Assembly: GCA_019119645.1 (NCBI GenBank)
Contig: DWWR01000082.1
Span: forward strand, 1-17,282
Source of the DNA: Anaerobutyricum faecale
GTDB taxonomy: Bacteria > Bacillota > Clostridia > Lachnospirales > Lachnospiraceae
Length of the DNA: 17,282 nucleotides
Direction: 5' to 3'
The notes under the pieces are model-generated. The model was not told the origin of the DNA. It ran no database searches and saw only the letters and a program-made list of their open reading frames with translations. Numbering within the stretch: position 1 is the stretch's first letter; the number at the start of each line of letters is the position of its first letter. Of the stretch, positions 8,289 to 14,365 are shown piece after piece. Position numbers and translations under genes: made by a program.

Positions 8289-8767
8289 GGCGTCACCTTC
8301 ATTCTGTTGCTCTCATCCTTTTCCATCAGAATCATACCGTGATCTTTATACTTCTTCAGTACGAAATGTGTCGCCGTACCCGATACTGCCTCCAGGGTGG
8401 AGAGCTTGGTTGACACAAACATGGACACCTCTTTTAAGGTCTTGCCTTCCAGAAAGACCACAAAGTCAAAAGCGCCGGACATCAGATAAATGGACTTCAC
8501 TTCCGGATAATTACAGATGCGTTCCGCCAGCTTTTCAAAGCCCTGTCCCCGCTGAGGAACCACGCTGACCTCAATGAGAGCCGTTACCTTTTCTGTATCC
8601 GTCTTATCCCAGTTGATAAGGGTAGGATATCCGCAGATAACCCCCTCTTTTTCCATTTTTTCAATCTCTTCCAGCACAACGGAATCATCCGTTCCCAGCA
8701 TGATCGCCAGATCATGCAAATCTATTCTGCTGTTGTTTTCCAGCATTCTCAAAATCTCATTACGCAT
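8285..8767 (-). CDS. Lrp/AsnC family transcriptional regulator
   Basis: A 160-residue Lrp/AsnC protein. An N-terminal winged helix-turn-helix spans about 1-55 (ILRMLENNSRIDLHDLAIML...VICGYPTLINW), and the ligand-binding RAM domain about 62-140 (VTALIEVSVVP...VKSIYLMSGAFDFVVFL). Such proteins bind an amino acid and control nearby amino-acid genes. The ATG at 8767 is chosen over several in-frame ATGs further upstream because GGAGGAG lies directly before it and because the length then matches the family. The start overlaps the PurM-like gene by eight bases, and the stop overlaps the aminotransferase start by four, so the three genes form one coupled unit. Confidence 0.9.
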   Translation of the reverse strand: MRNEILRMLENNSRIDLHDLAIMLGTDDSVVLEEIEKMEKEGVICGYPTLINWDKTDTEKVTALIEVSVVPQRGQGFEKLAERICNYPEVKSIYLMSGAFDFVVFLEGKTLKEVSMFVSTKLSTLEAVSGTATHFVLKKYKDHGMILMEKDESNRMKVTP

Positions 8768-9806
8768 AGTCTCCTCCATTGATACATTTATAATATTGTA
8801 ACAGTTCATCTTCCTTCGGCGGTTCCAGATACCGGATCTCATCGTCATATCGGATAATCTTATCATTATTATCCGTGGTCCGCCCGATGACCGCCGCCCG
8901 GATTCCTGCCTGGAGAAGAGCTGCCACCGCTCTCTCTCCCTTTTCACAGACCGCCAGCAGCGTGCCCCCGGAGCGGAGCATATACGGATTCAGACGGAAA
9001 AACTCGCAGACCTCAATGGTATGCTGCCGGATCGGTATGCGTTTAAGCTCTATATCCAGTCCTGTGCCTCCCGCGGCAGACAGTTCCCACAGGCCGGCAA
9101 AAACGCCGCCTTCTCTCACATCATGGATGGCCGCGGCTCCGTTTTCCCTCAGAAGTTCCGCCGCCTCCTTCATGGAACCATCATCAAACAGCTGTTCTGC
9201 CTCTTCCACAAAAAATGCCGGATATCTGGAAAGCAGCTTCTCCGCCTGCTCGCAGGCCAGCATGGCAGCTCCTTCCCGGCCGACGGTTCCCGCCGCCACA
9301 ATATCCATGTCCGGGCGGACAGATTTCCACTGGTCCGGGACAGGAAAGCCGGATGGCACTCCGTCCTTCTGACCGAGAGCCGTCACAGAAATCACCAGAT
9401 CACTGACAAACGGTGATACAGCCGTATGTCCCGCCAGACAGCAAATGCCCTCCTGGCTGCACAGAGTGTCCAGCTCTCTCATCAGACCTTTCAACTGCGG
9501 CTCCTCCGTTTCTCCCGGCATTAAAATTACCGGAGCGATTCCCACCGGAACAGCTCCCGCCGCCGCCAGGCTGTTCACCGCGCCATAAACCGCCCGGCGG
9601 GCCGCCAGCGTCCACCCTTCCACAGGATTGACGCTGACAGCGATAAACCGGGACGCCAGATCATCCTCTTCCTCCGGACAGACGCCGCCTGCCGGGAAAA
9701 GGCCGGCATCCTCCCCATATCTGGGAGAGCCGGTCTGACTCTTTGTATGTAATTGTCTTAAAACAGAACGTTTTAATATACTCTCTTTTACCTTTCCCGG
9801 GCGCAT
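8760..9806 (-). CDS. AIR synthase-related (PurM/HypE/ThiL-like) protein
   Basis: A 348-residue protein of the PurM/HypE/ThiL ATP-binding superfamily. The N-terminal glycine/acid motif YGEDAG lies at 30-35, and the alternating alanine-glycine helix AVYGAVNSLAAAGAVPVG at 72-89 matches the HypE/ThiL helix after the metal-binding loop. A later DVREGGVFAGLWELS block corresponds to the HDVTEGG... block of HypE. The C-terminus lacks the PRIC cysteine motif that carries the cyano group in true HypE, and no hydrogenase maturation genes are nearby, so a role in hydrogenase assembly is unlikely. GGGGGAG precedes the ATG. It overlaps the Lrp-type gene by eight bases. The substrate is unknown; coupling to the regulator and aminotransferase suggests amino-acid-linked metabolism. 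Confidence 0.78.
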   Translation of the reverse strand: MRPGKVKESILKRSVLRQLHTKSQTGSPRYGEDAGLFPAGGVCPEEEDDLASRFIAVSVNPVEGWTLAARRAVYGAVNSLAAAGAVPVGIAPVILMPGETEEPQLKGLMRELDTLCSQEGICCLAGHTAVSPFVSDLVISVTALGQKDGVPSGFPVPDQWKSVRPDMDIVAAGTVGREGAAMLACEQAEKLLSRYPAFFVEEAEQLFDDGSMKEAAELLRENGAAAIHDVREGGVFAGLWELSAAGGTGLDIELKRIPIRQHTIEVCEFFRLNPYMLRSGGTLLAVCEKGERAVAALLQAGIRAAVIGRTTDNNDKIIRYDDEIRYLEPPKEDELLQYYKCINGGDYA

Positions 9807-9832
9807 GTTCTCCCCCTCTTCCGGTTTCCCGG

Positions 9833-11290
9833 TTATTTTTTATTTTTAGACTTTTTATTATTTTTACTGCTGCTCTTCTTCGTATCCTTTTTATTCTTAT
9901 CGCCGGATTTCTTCTCAGTACTGCTGGAAGCCGGCTTTTTGGTTCCCACCCGGACCACCTTCGGCACAGACATATACGAACTGCTGTTAACCTGCACCCG
10001 CTCTTTTTCCTTGCCATTTTTATAAATGACTTTCCAGAGCTTCGCCGTATAACCAGTTCTTCCTGAACTTTCCACCACGGTCTTTCCCTGTTCCAGACTG
10101 CTGTCTTTCACAGTCTTTTCTGATGGCGGATTGGTGGATGTGGTTTCAGATACAAACTCAATGGAACGGTTCTTATTCCGGTATTCTTTTCCATAAATGG
10201 TAAAGGTAATATTGCTTCCATCGGTTTTTCCTTCTATGTAAACCGGGTTGTCCAGATTATTTTTAAACTTCAAATCCTTATCTGTACCCGCGATGGCAGC
10301 ATCCTCAGAAAGTTCCACATAATGCACGGTCATAGAGTGATTCTGGCGTTCCGTGACCTCAAGCTCTGCCCGGAGCACCGCATTGTAGAGGGTCGTCGAC
10401 ACCTGACAGATGCCGCCCCCGTAAGTCTGCACTGTGGTTCCATTCTCATAGGAGCCCGCCAGACGATATCCATTCTCCGCGTCAAATGGTGATACTTTAT
10501 CATAAACAGACATGGAATCTCCCGGATACAACAATGTTCCATTGATCAGCCTCGCTCCATTCTCCACATTGACACACCGACCCTCCGAAGAATCAGCGTA
10601 AGATGTAGTAAATGTACCAAGCTTATCCTGAACAACACTGAGTTCATCAGCCGTATGCTCCGCCGGATCTGTCTCATAATCCATCGCCAGCGTCACATCC
10701 TGCTGATTCCAGTCGGCGCTCTCCACCATCTCTATTAACTTCCGGGCATTTGCCTTAAAATCAATGGAAATGCCATCCACCTCATCTTTAATGACGAACT
10801 TCCCATCTTTCCTGGACAGCTGCGCGTCCTTTTTCTTTGTTTCAAAGCTCTTGCCCTTTTTCTTGACAATCTTTTCCGTTTCTTCCTGGTCCACGGAAAA
10901 TTCCAGAGGAATATTTCTGCCCCGTGCGGCCAGCGCCTGCACTTCCAGCACCCTCTTTACAATATTTCCCTCTCTTCCAAACTGTTCGGCCTGTTCCACG
11001 GCGTCTGCATTCGTGCATGTAAGCCCCATTTTCCTGAGCGGGAAACTTTTTTCTTTATCTCCCACCTGCAGAGTGACAGTCTTATCCGAAAGTTCTTCCA
11101 GATAATGATCAAGCTTTTCCTCCGCTTCCTCCCGGCTCAGTCCTCCGACATCCATTCCCTGTATGGTCACTCCGGGATAAATGGTATCAATATTTACATA
11201 CCGGCTGTAATAATTCCAGCTATAGGCGCCGAACCCTGCCAGGCCGGCTATGACGATAAACAACAGCAAAAGACCAATTTTTTTCTTCAT
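9833..11290 (-). CDS. VanW family cell-envelope protein with N-terminal membrane anchor
   Basis: A 485-residue VanW-family protein. A Lys-rich start and hydrophobic segment (about 5-25) form a signal anchor, so the body is extracellular. Residues about 50-205 resemble the paired peptidoglycan-binding-like domains common in this family. The VanW domain spans about 225-340 with the hallmark YGGGICQVSTTLYNA at 290-304 and a conserved NHSMTVHYV. Residues about 375-450 look like a G5-type domain, and the tail (455-485) is almost entirely Lys, Ser and Asn. VanW occurs in some vancomycin-resistance clusters, but no vanHAX-type genes are present here, so this is an envelope protein of unknown biochemical role. 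GGGAG lies five bases before the ATG. Confidence 0.85.
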   Translation of the reverse strand: MKKKIGLLLLFIVIAGLAGFGAYSWNYYSRYVNIDTIYPGVTIQGMDVGGLSREEAEEKLDHYLEELSDKTVTLQVGDKEKSFPLRKMGLTCTNADAVEQAEQFGREGNIVKRVLEVQALAARGRNIPLEFSVDQEETEKIVKKKGKSFETKKKDAQLSRKDGKFVIKDEVDGISIDFKANARKLIEMVESADWNQQDVTLAMDYETDPAEHTADELSVVQDKLGTFTTSYADSSEGRCVNVENGARLINGTLLYPGDSMSVYDKVSPFDAENGYRLAGSYENGTTVQTYGGGICQVSTTLYNAVLRAELEVTERQNHSMTVHYVELSEDAAIAGTDKDLKFKNNLDNPVYIEGKTDGSNITFTIYGKEYRNKNRSIEFVSETTSTNPPSEKTVKDSSLEQGKTVVESSGRTGYTAKLWKVIYKNGKEKERVQVNSSSYMSVPKVVRVGTKKPASSSTEKKSGDKNKKDTKKSSSKNNKKSKNKK

Positions 11291-11337
11291 ATTGACTCCC
11301 TACTCCTTTGTTTATCTGCAATATGTTCCGCCGCCGA

Positions 11338-11433
11338 TCAAATCATCATCGGTACGATAGATGTGACAACCAGAGCTGCGATTACAATAACAATGATAAT
11401 TGCAGATATTCTTTGTCTTTTCTTCGGATCCAT
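11338..11433 (-). CDS. Small single-pass membrane peptide (31 residues)
   Basis: A 31-residue peptide beginning MDPKKRQRISAII. A basic N-terminus (K4, K5, R6, R8) is followed by one hydrophobic stretch from I10 to the C-terminus, rich in Ile and Val, ending VPMMI. The charge pattern predicts a single membrane-spanning helix with the N-terminus inside. GAGAGG lies five bases before this ATG. Longer in-frame starts upstream have no such signal and run into the radical SAM gene. It lies 47 bases upstream of vanW, in the same direction, with its own promoter at 11483-11511. Function unknown. The clean peptide architecture and the spacing support a real gene. Confidence 0.6.
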   Translation of the reverse strand: MDPKKRQRISAIIIVIVIAALVVTSIVPMMI

Positions 11434-11482
11434 AACAGCCTCTCTTTCCTTATACATAAAATCTGACAAAAGGTACTTCACT

Positions 11483-11511
11483 ATTCTAAAGCATTTCCCT
11501 TTGACATTCAA
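11483..11511 (-). promoter_or_regulatory. Internal promoter before the small peptide and vanW
   Basis: Minus strand TTGAAT (11506-11511), 17-base spacer, TAGAAT (11483-11488). It lies just past the radical SAM stop codon. No terminator is seen between that stop and this promoter, so read-through from upstream is also possible. Confidence 0.55.
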
Positions 11512-11515
11512 GTGC

Positions 11516-13324
11516 CTATTTGATGGCAAGAGTCACAATCCGCGCATTTTTATTCAGAGGATTTCTCCGGCTGTAATCAAACAGGCAGAAGCAGGCTTTT
11601 TCTTCCAGAATCCCTTCCTCCACCAACCGCACGGCATCAAAATGAAATTTCTCCATATGACTTCTGTTAGCCGCCTTTTTGGAATCATACAAACCTTTCT
11701 CCCACTCCTCCGGAAACAGCTCCGCTCCGCGGTTTCTGTACATTTCCTTCCACTGCTGCCGGAAAAGAGACACATCCTGCGCCCACTCCGGACGGGACTT
11801 CATATTTTCTCTCAGGTACATATCCAAAAGTAACACTTCATCCTGAAATGGAAGAGCGATTCCCTGTTCCTGCAGAAATTCTTTCAGAATCTGATATCTG
11901 CCCATGCGGTTATAATTCATTTTATGACAACCTTTCCGTCGATATGACAAAGAAAATTGTTCAAAAAAATCAAAGGGACTTTGAAATTGCGGAACCACAT
12001 ACTGAAGCGTGCAGGTAAACTGTCCGCTGTTATAATAAAGCTCCACCAGCTCTTCAATACCCTTGAGGCGGATCACCTCATCATAGCTGAGCCACCGGGT
12101 GGACAACACCTCATACGGAGGCTGGCTGCGGTAACGGATACCATGCTCCTTCACCTCCGCCTCCATGCAGGTCCCTTTCAGCACCTTTAAGAATCCCAGC
12201 TGCAGCTGATCCGGATGATGCGCATACAGATCATTGAACGACACCCGGAACTGCTCATAGCTTTCAAAAGGCAGCCCGGCGATCAGATCCAGATGCTGAT
12301 GGATATTGCCCAGCGCATGTACCTTATCCACATTTTCAAAGAGTTTATCCAGATCCATCTTCCGGTGAATGGCCGCAACGGTCTGTGGATTGGTGGACTG
12401 CACGCCGATTTCCAGCTGAATCAGTCCCGGACGCATCTTCGCAAAGAGCGCCAGCTCTTCCTCATCCAGCAGATCCGACGAAATCTCAAAATGGAAATTG
12501 GTCACTCCGTTATCATGCTCGTAAATATAACACCAGATGGCCATGGCATGCTGCTTGCTGCAGTTAAATGTCCGGTCCACAAACTTCACCTGAGGCACCC
12601 CGGCGTCAAGAAATCTCTGCAGTTCCGGCAGCACCTTTGAAAGAGACCGAAAACGCACCGTCTTATCCACCGAGGACAGGCAGTAACTGCAGGAAAACGG
12701 GCAGCCCCGGCTGCTCTCATAATAGATGATCTTATGCTCAAACAGATGAAAATCTTCATATACAAATGGAATGGCATCCATGTCCATGACCGGTGCGAAA
12801 CCGGTGTTCCGGATGGCAGATGCCTCAGATGAAGTCCCGCTGGCAGCCCGCCGTCCGGCAGCTTCATCCCTCCAGGCCACTCCCGGCGGCATATCTTCCT
12901 GCGGCAGCCCGGCCGCATCCACCGCCTGCTCCTCCGCCCGGGTCACCAGCGCCGTAAAAGTTTCCTCTCCCTCTCCCTGCATCACCAGATCCACCGCCGG
13001 GTTCTCCTGCAGGAAGCGCTCCGCATGATAAGATACTTCCGGCCCGCCGGCCCAGATACGTACCTGCGGACTTACTTTTTTTAACTCCTCCGCCAGCTCC
13101 CGCACATAAGCAATATTCCAGATATAGCAGGAAAAGACCACCACATCCGCCTTCTCCTCATAGATATCCTGCAAAATATTCTCCACATAATGATTGATGG
13201 TATACTCTTTGATCACATACTCCGCACTGGCCGGTCCGTTTTTCTCTCCATAAGCTTTCAGGCAGAAAATGGCCAGATTGGAATGAATATATTTGGCATT
13301 GATGCCGCACAATAAATAACGCAT
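11516..13324 (-). CDS. Radical SAM protein with B12-binding-like N-terminal domain, DUF4080 type
   Basis: A 602-residue radical SAM enzyme. Residues about 1-130 form a Rossmann-like domain of the cobalamin-binding type (DVVVFSCYIWN at 60-70, WAGGPEVSYHAERFL at 91-105, MQGEGEETF at 115-123). The [4Fe-4S] motif CX3CX2C is C208, C212, C215 in SSRGCPFSCSYCLSS. The C-terminal third matches the DUF4080 region usually found behind such domains in Clostridia. The canonical B12 motif DxHxxG is not seen, so cobalamin binding is doubtful. A linker at about 152-176 is Ala/Ser/Gly-rich. GGAGG stands ten bases before the chosen ATG; the in-frame extension upstream has no homology. The substrate is unknown. 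Confidence 0.83.
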   Translation of the reverse strand: MRYLLCGINAKYIHSNLAIFCLKAYGEKNGPASAEYVIKEYTINHYVENILQDIYEEKADVVVFSCYIWNIAYVRELAEELKKVSPQVRIWAGGPEVSYHAERFLQENPAVDLVMQGEGEETFTALVTRAEEQAVDAAGLPQEDMPPGVAWRDEAAGRRAASGTSSEASAIRNTGFAPVMDMDAIPFVYEDFHLFEHKIIYYESSRGCPFSCSYCLSSVDKTVRFRSLSKVLPELQRFLDAGVPQVKFVDRTFNCSKQHAMAIWCYIYEHDNGVTNFHFEISSDLLDEEELALFAKMRPGLIQLEIGVQSTNPQTVAAIHRKMDLDKLFENVDKVHALGNIHQHLDLIAGLPFESYEQFRVSFNDLYAHHPDQLQLGFLKVLKGTCMEAEVKEHGIRYRSQPPYEVLSTRWLSYDEVIRLKGIEELVELYYNSGQFTCTLQYVVPQFQSPFDFFEQFSLSYRRKGCHKMNYNRMGRYQILKEFLQEQGIALPFQDEVLLLDMYLRENMKSRPEWAQDVSLFRQQWKEMYRNRGAELFPEEWEKGLYDSKKAANRSHMEKFHFDAVRLVEEGILEEKACFCLFDYSRRNPLNKNARIVTLAIK

Positions 13325-13447
13325 ATTGACAGTTACCTCCCGGAAAATAATACTGTATGATAGAATAGCAGCCCGCAGCCGCGCACTATGCACGGCCCCG
13401 GGTTGGAACAATAACAATATAATACCTTATTTTGCGAATAATAAAAA

Positions 13448-13472
13448 GGGGACTTGCAAACAACAAGTCCCC
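13448..13472 (-). terminator. Terminator of the small toxin transcript
   Basis: On the minus strand GGGGACTTG pairs perfectly over nine bases with CAAGTCCCC (arms 13464-13472 and 13448-13456) around a 7-base loop, and a T-rich tail (TTTTTAT, 13441-13447) follows. On the plus strand there is no T tract, so it works only for minus-strand transcription. It overlaps the -35 box and spacer of the plus-strand antitoxin promoter. Confidence 0.85.
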
Positions 13473-13482
13473 GATGTATAAT
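13454..13482 (+). promoter_or_regulatory. Promoter of the antisense (antitoxin) RNA
   Basis: Plus strand TTGCAA (13454-13459), exactly 17 bases, then a perfect TATAAT (13477-13482). Transcription would start near A13489 and run toward the 3' end of the small toxin gene on the opposite strand. No plus-strand protein gene follows that would otherwise explain this promoter. Confidence 0.75.
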
Positions 13483-13488
13483 CAAAAC

Positions 13489-13604
13489 AGAAAAGGTATT
13501 CAGATACAAAATCTGATGCCCTCCGCAAAATTTATTGATAACTATTAAGAAATAGCATCCGTTGAAGACTTTAGCAGAGGAATTTCAATTGGATGCTATT
13601 TCTT
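13489..13604 (+). ncRNA. Candidate antisense RNA antitoxin
   Basis: The predicted transcript runs from the promoter at 13454-13482 to a long hairpin, AAGAAATAGCATCC (13547-13560) with GGATGCTATTTCTT (13591-13604), whose 3' arm is T-rich and could end transcription. It is fully complementary to the 3' untranslated part of the toxin mRNA and to its last three codons, the arrangement known for RatA/TxpA and SR4/BsrG of Bacillus. Read-through could reach a second hairpin at 13681-13708 and cover the toxin ribosome-binding site. Ends are estimates. Confidence 0.6.
13547..13604. repeat. 14-bp perfect inverted repeat at the toxin stop codon
   Basis: AAGAAATAGCATCC (13547-13560) and its exact reverse complement (13591-13604) enclose 30 bases in which TTGAA/TTCAA can extend the stem. 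The toxin stop codon (13596-13598) lies in the right arm. The outer arms give TATTTCTTA on each strand, so a bidirectional terminator is possible. A near copy of the left arm occurs again at 13707-13723. Confidence 0.8.
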
Positions 13605-13673
13605 ATGTCCGTCTATATATGTCAACGCCGCAAATATAACTAACAATAAAGTTAAAACTTCCATAATAGTCAT
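13596..13673 (-). CDS. Candidate type I toxin, holin-like TxpA/BsrG/BsrE-type peptide (25 residues)
   Basis: A 25-residue peptide, MTIMEVLTLLLVIF followed by AALTYI and then D21, G22, H23, K24, K25. It has the layout of the putative holin-like toxin group: a short polar start with a conserved E (E5), one hydrophobic helix, then a short charged tail. The block ALTYID resembles the ALLTYIEK block I recall from B. subtilis BsrE. A perfect Shine-Dalgarno AAGGAGG (13682-13688) lies eight bases before the ATG. Such peptides insert into the membrane and stop growth when not held down by an antisense RNA. An antisense promoter, a toxin terminator and a -10 box flank it as expected. It is too short for standard gene callers. 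Confidence 0.8.
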   Translation of the reverse strand: MTIMEVLTLLLVIFAALTYIDGHKK

Positions 13674-13680
13674 GGGCATC

Positions 13681-13703
13681 CCCTCCTTAGTAAGACTGGA
13701 GGG
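13681..13703 (-). promoter_or_regulatory. Hairpin masking the toxin ribosome-binding site
   Basis: In the minus-strand mRNA CCCTCC (13698-13703) pairs with GGAGGG (13681-13686), and AGT/ACT extends the stem across an AA bulge to a three-base loop. This hides the toxin Shine-Dalgarno, a usual feature of type I toxin mRNAs. The same hairpin on the plus strand is followed by CTTTT and might serve as a weak antisense terminator. Confidence 0.7.
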
Positions 13704-13736
13704 CTTTTAAGAAATCGCATCCGCTTTTCTGAAATA

Positions 13737-13742
13737 ATTATA
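13737..13742 (-). promoter_or_regulatory. -10 box of the toxin promoter
   Basis: A perfect TATAAT on the minus strand. No good -35 hexamer is found 16-18 bases upstream. A start near 13730 gives a 5' leader of about 57 bases and an mRNA of about 290 bases ending at the terminator at 13448-13472, close to the known sizes of TxpA and BsrG mRNAs. Confidence 0.6.
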
Positions 13743-13808
13743 CACAAACAGTATATCACCTTTTACAGAAAACACAAGATTTCACAAATAATTTACCCGA
13801 AAAAATAC

Positions 13809-13837
13809 TTGCATTTTACTTTTTCATATGATATTAT
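13809..13837 (+). promoter_or_regulatory. Promoter of tRNA-Gly(UCC)
   Basis: TTGCAT (13809-13814), 17-base spacer, TATTAT (13832-13837). The start would be near 13844, about 14 bases before the mature tRNA. Confidence 0.75.
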
Positions 13838-13857
13838 AAATTTCGTCGCTAAGATGC

Positions 13858-13928
13858 GCGGGTGTAGTTCAATGGTAGAACACTAGCCTTCCAAGCTAGA
13901 TACGTGGGTTCGATTCCCATCACCCGCT
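13858..13928 (+). tRNA. tRNA-Gly, anticodon UCC
   Basis: A 71-base cloverleaf. The acceptor GCGGGTG pairs with CACCCGC, the discriminator is T13928, the anticodon stem CTAGC/GCTAG encloses loop CTTCCAA (anticodon TCC), and the T arm is GTGGG-TTCGATT-CCCAT. CCA is not encoded. A hairpin follows at once (GCTTTCA 13926-13932 with TGAAAGC 13950-13956, inner AATGA/TCATT and a T run), which may help terminate or process the transcript. Confidence 0.96.
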
Positions 13929-14029
13929 TTCAGAATGATTTTCATTTTTTGAAAGCATATAGCTGGCCAGTTGCATGACTTTGACTGATAACAGCTTATT
14001 AAAAACTTTTCGAATAATTGAAATTGTTC

Positions 14030-14057
14030 TTGACAATATGAATATTTGTGTTATAAT
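14030..14057 (+). promoter_or_regulatory. Promoter of tRNA-Gly(GCC)
   Basis: Perfect TTGACA (14030-14035), 16-base spacer, perfect TATAAT (14052-14057). It is the strongest sigma-70-type promoter in the window and starts near 14064, 28 bases before the mature tRNA. Confidence 0.85.
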
Positions 14058-14091
14058 CTTTCTTAGATGAGAGATAACACATCTCAAACAT

Positions 14092-14163
14092 GCACGAGTG
14101 GCTCAGTGGTGGAGTATCGCCTTGCCAAGGCGAGGGTCGCGGGTTCGAATCCCGTCTCGTGCT
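14092..14163 (+). tRNA. tRNA-Gly, anticodon GCC
   Basis: A 72-base cloverleaf. The acceptor GCACGAG pairs with CTCGTGC, the discriminator is T14163, the anticodon stem TCGCC/GGCGA encloses loop TTGCCAA (anticodon GCC), and the T arm is GCGGG-TTCGAAT-CCCGT. CCA is not encoded. A run of seven T (14163-14169) right after the acceptor probably ends transcription. It complements the UCC isoacceptor 163 bases upstream. Confidence 0.96.
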
Positions 14164-14216
14164 TTTTTTGTTGCCATTTTTTATTGTATCACTGATACAT
14201 TTTTATTATCGATACA

Positions 14217-14311
14217 GAAAAGCCCCTGTACAGTATGGGTAACCGTTTTCCCCGTCAGCTTCTGTTCTGACCCGGAATCCTTTCATACCTTTACCTGTCC
14301 AGGGGCTTTTC
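14217..14311. terminator. Structured inverted repeat, probable bidirectional terminator
   Basis: GAAAAGCCCCTG (14217-14228) is exactly repeated in inverse at 14300-14311 (CAGGGGCTTTTC). The 71 bases between can fold further, with GTCAG (14254-14258) pairing with CTGAC (14267-14271) and GGTAA with TTACC. T-rich 3' flanks occur on both strands. It lies between the plus-strand tRNA and the end of the minus-strand kinase gene, as a shared terminator would. The long apical region is unusual for a simple terminator. Confidence 0.55.
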
Positions 14312-14365
14312 TCATTTATATTTAATTTCTCTCTCTGCAATACTACAATATGTCTAAATTTCCCT

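Larger units (their letters stand above)
13325..13857. other. 533-base region between the radical SAM gene and tRNA-Gly
   Basis: There is no ordinary-length gene here. The left part (13372-13402) is a GC-rich stretch upstream of the radical SAM gene in which I see no convincing promoter. The rest (13441-13742) holds the candidate type I toxin-antitoxin locus described in separate entries. The right end holds the tRNA-Gly promoter. Confidence 0.8.

Noticed and set aside
8760..9806. True HypE hydrogenase maturation factor
   Set aside because: The C-terminal cysteine motif is absent and no hydrogenase or other hyp genes are present.
9833..11290. Vancomycin resistance function from the VanW name
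   Set aside because: No vanH, vanA/B, vanX or vanR/S genes are near; VanW domains are common in Clostridia envelope proteins.
14217..14311. The inverted repeat read as a miniature transposable element
   Set aside because: No target-site duplication is visible at its ends, and no second copy occurs in this window.
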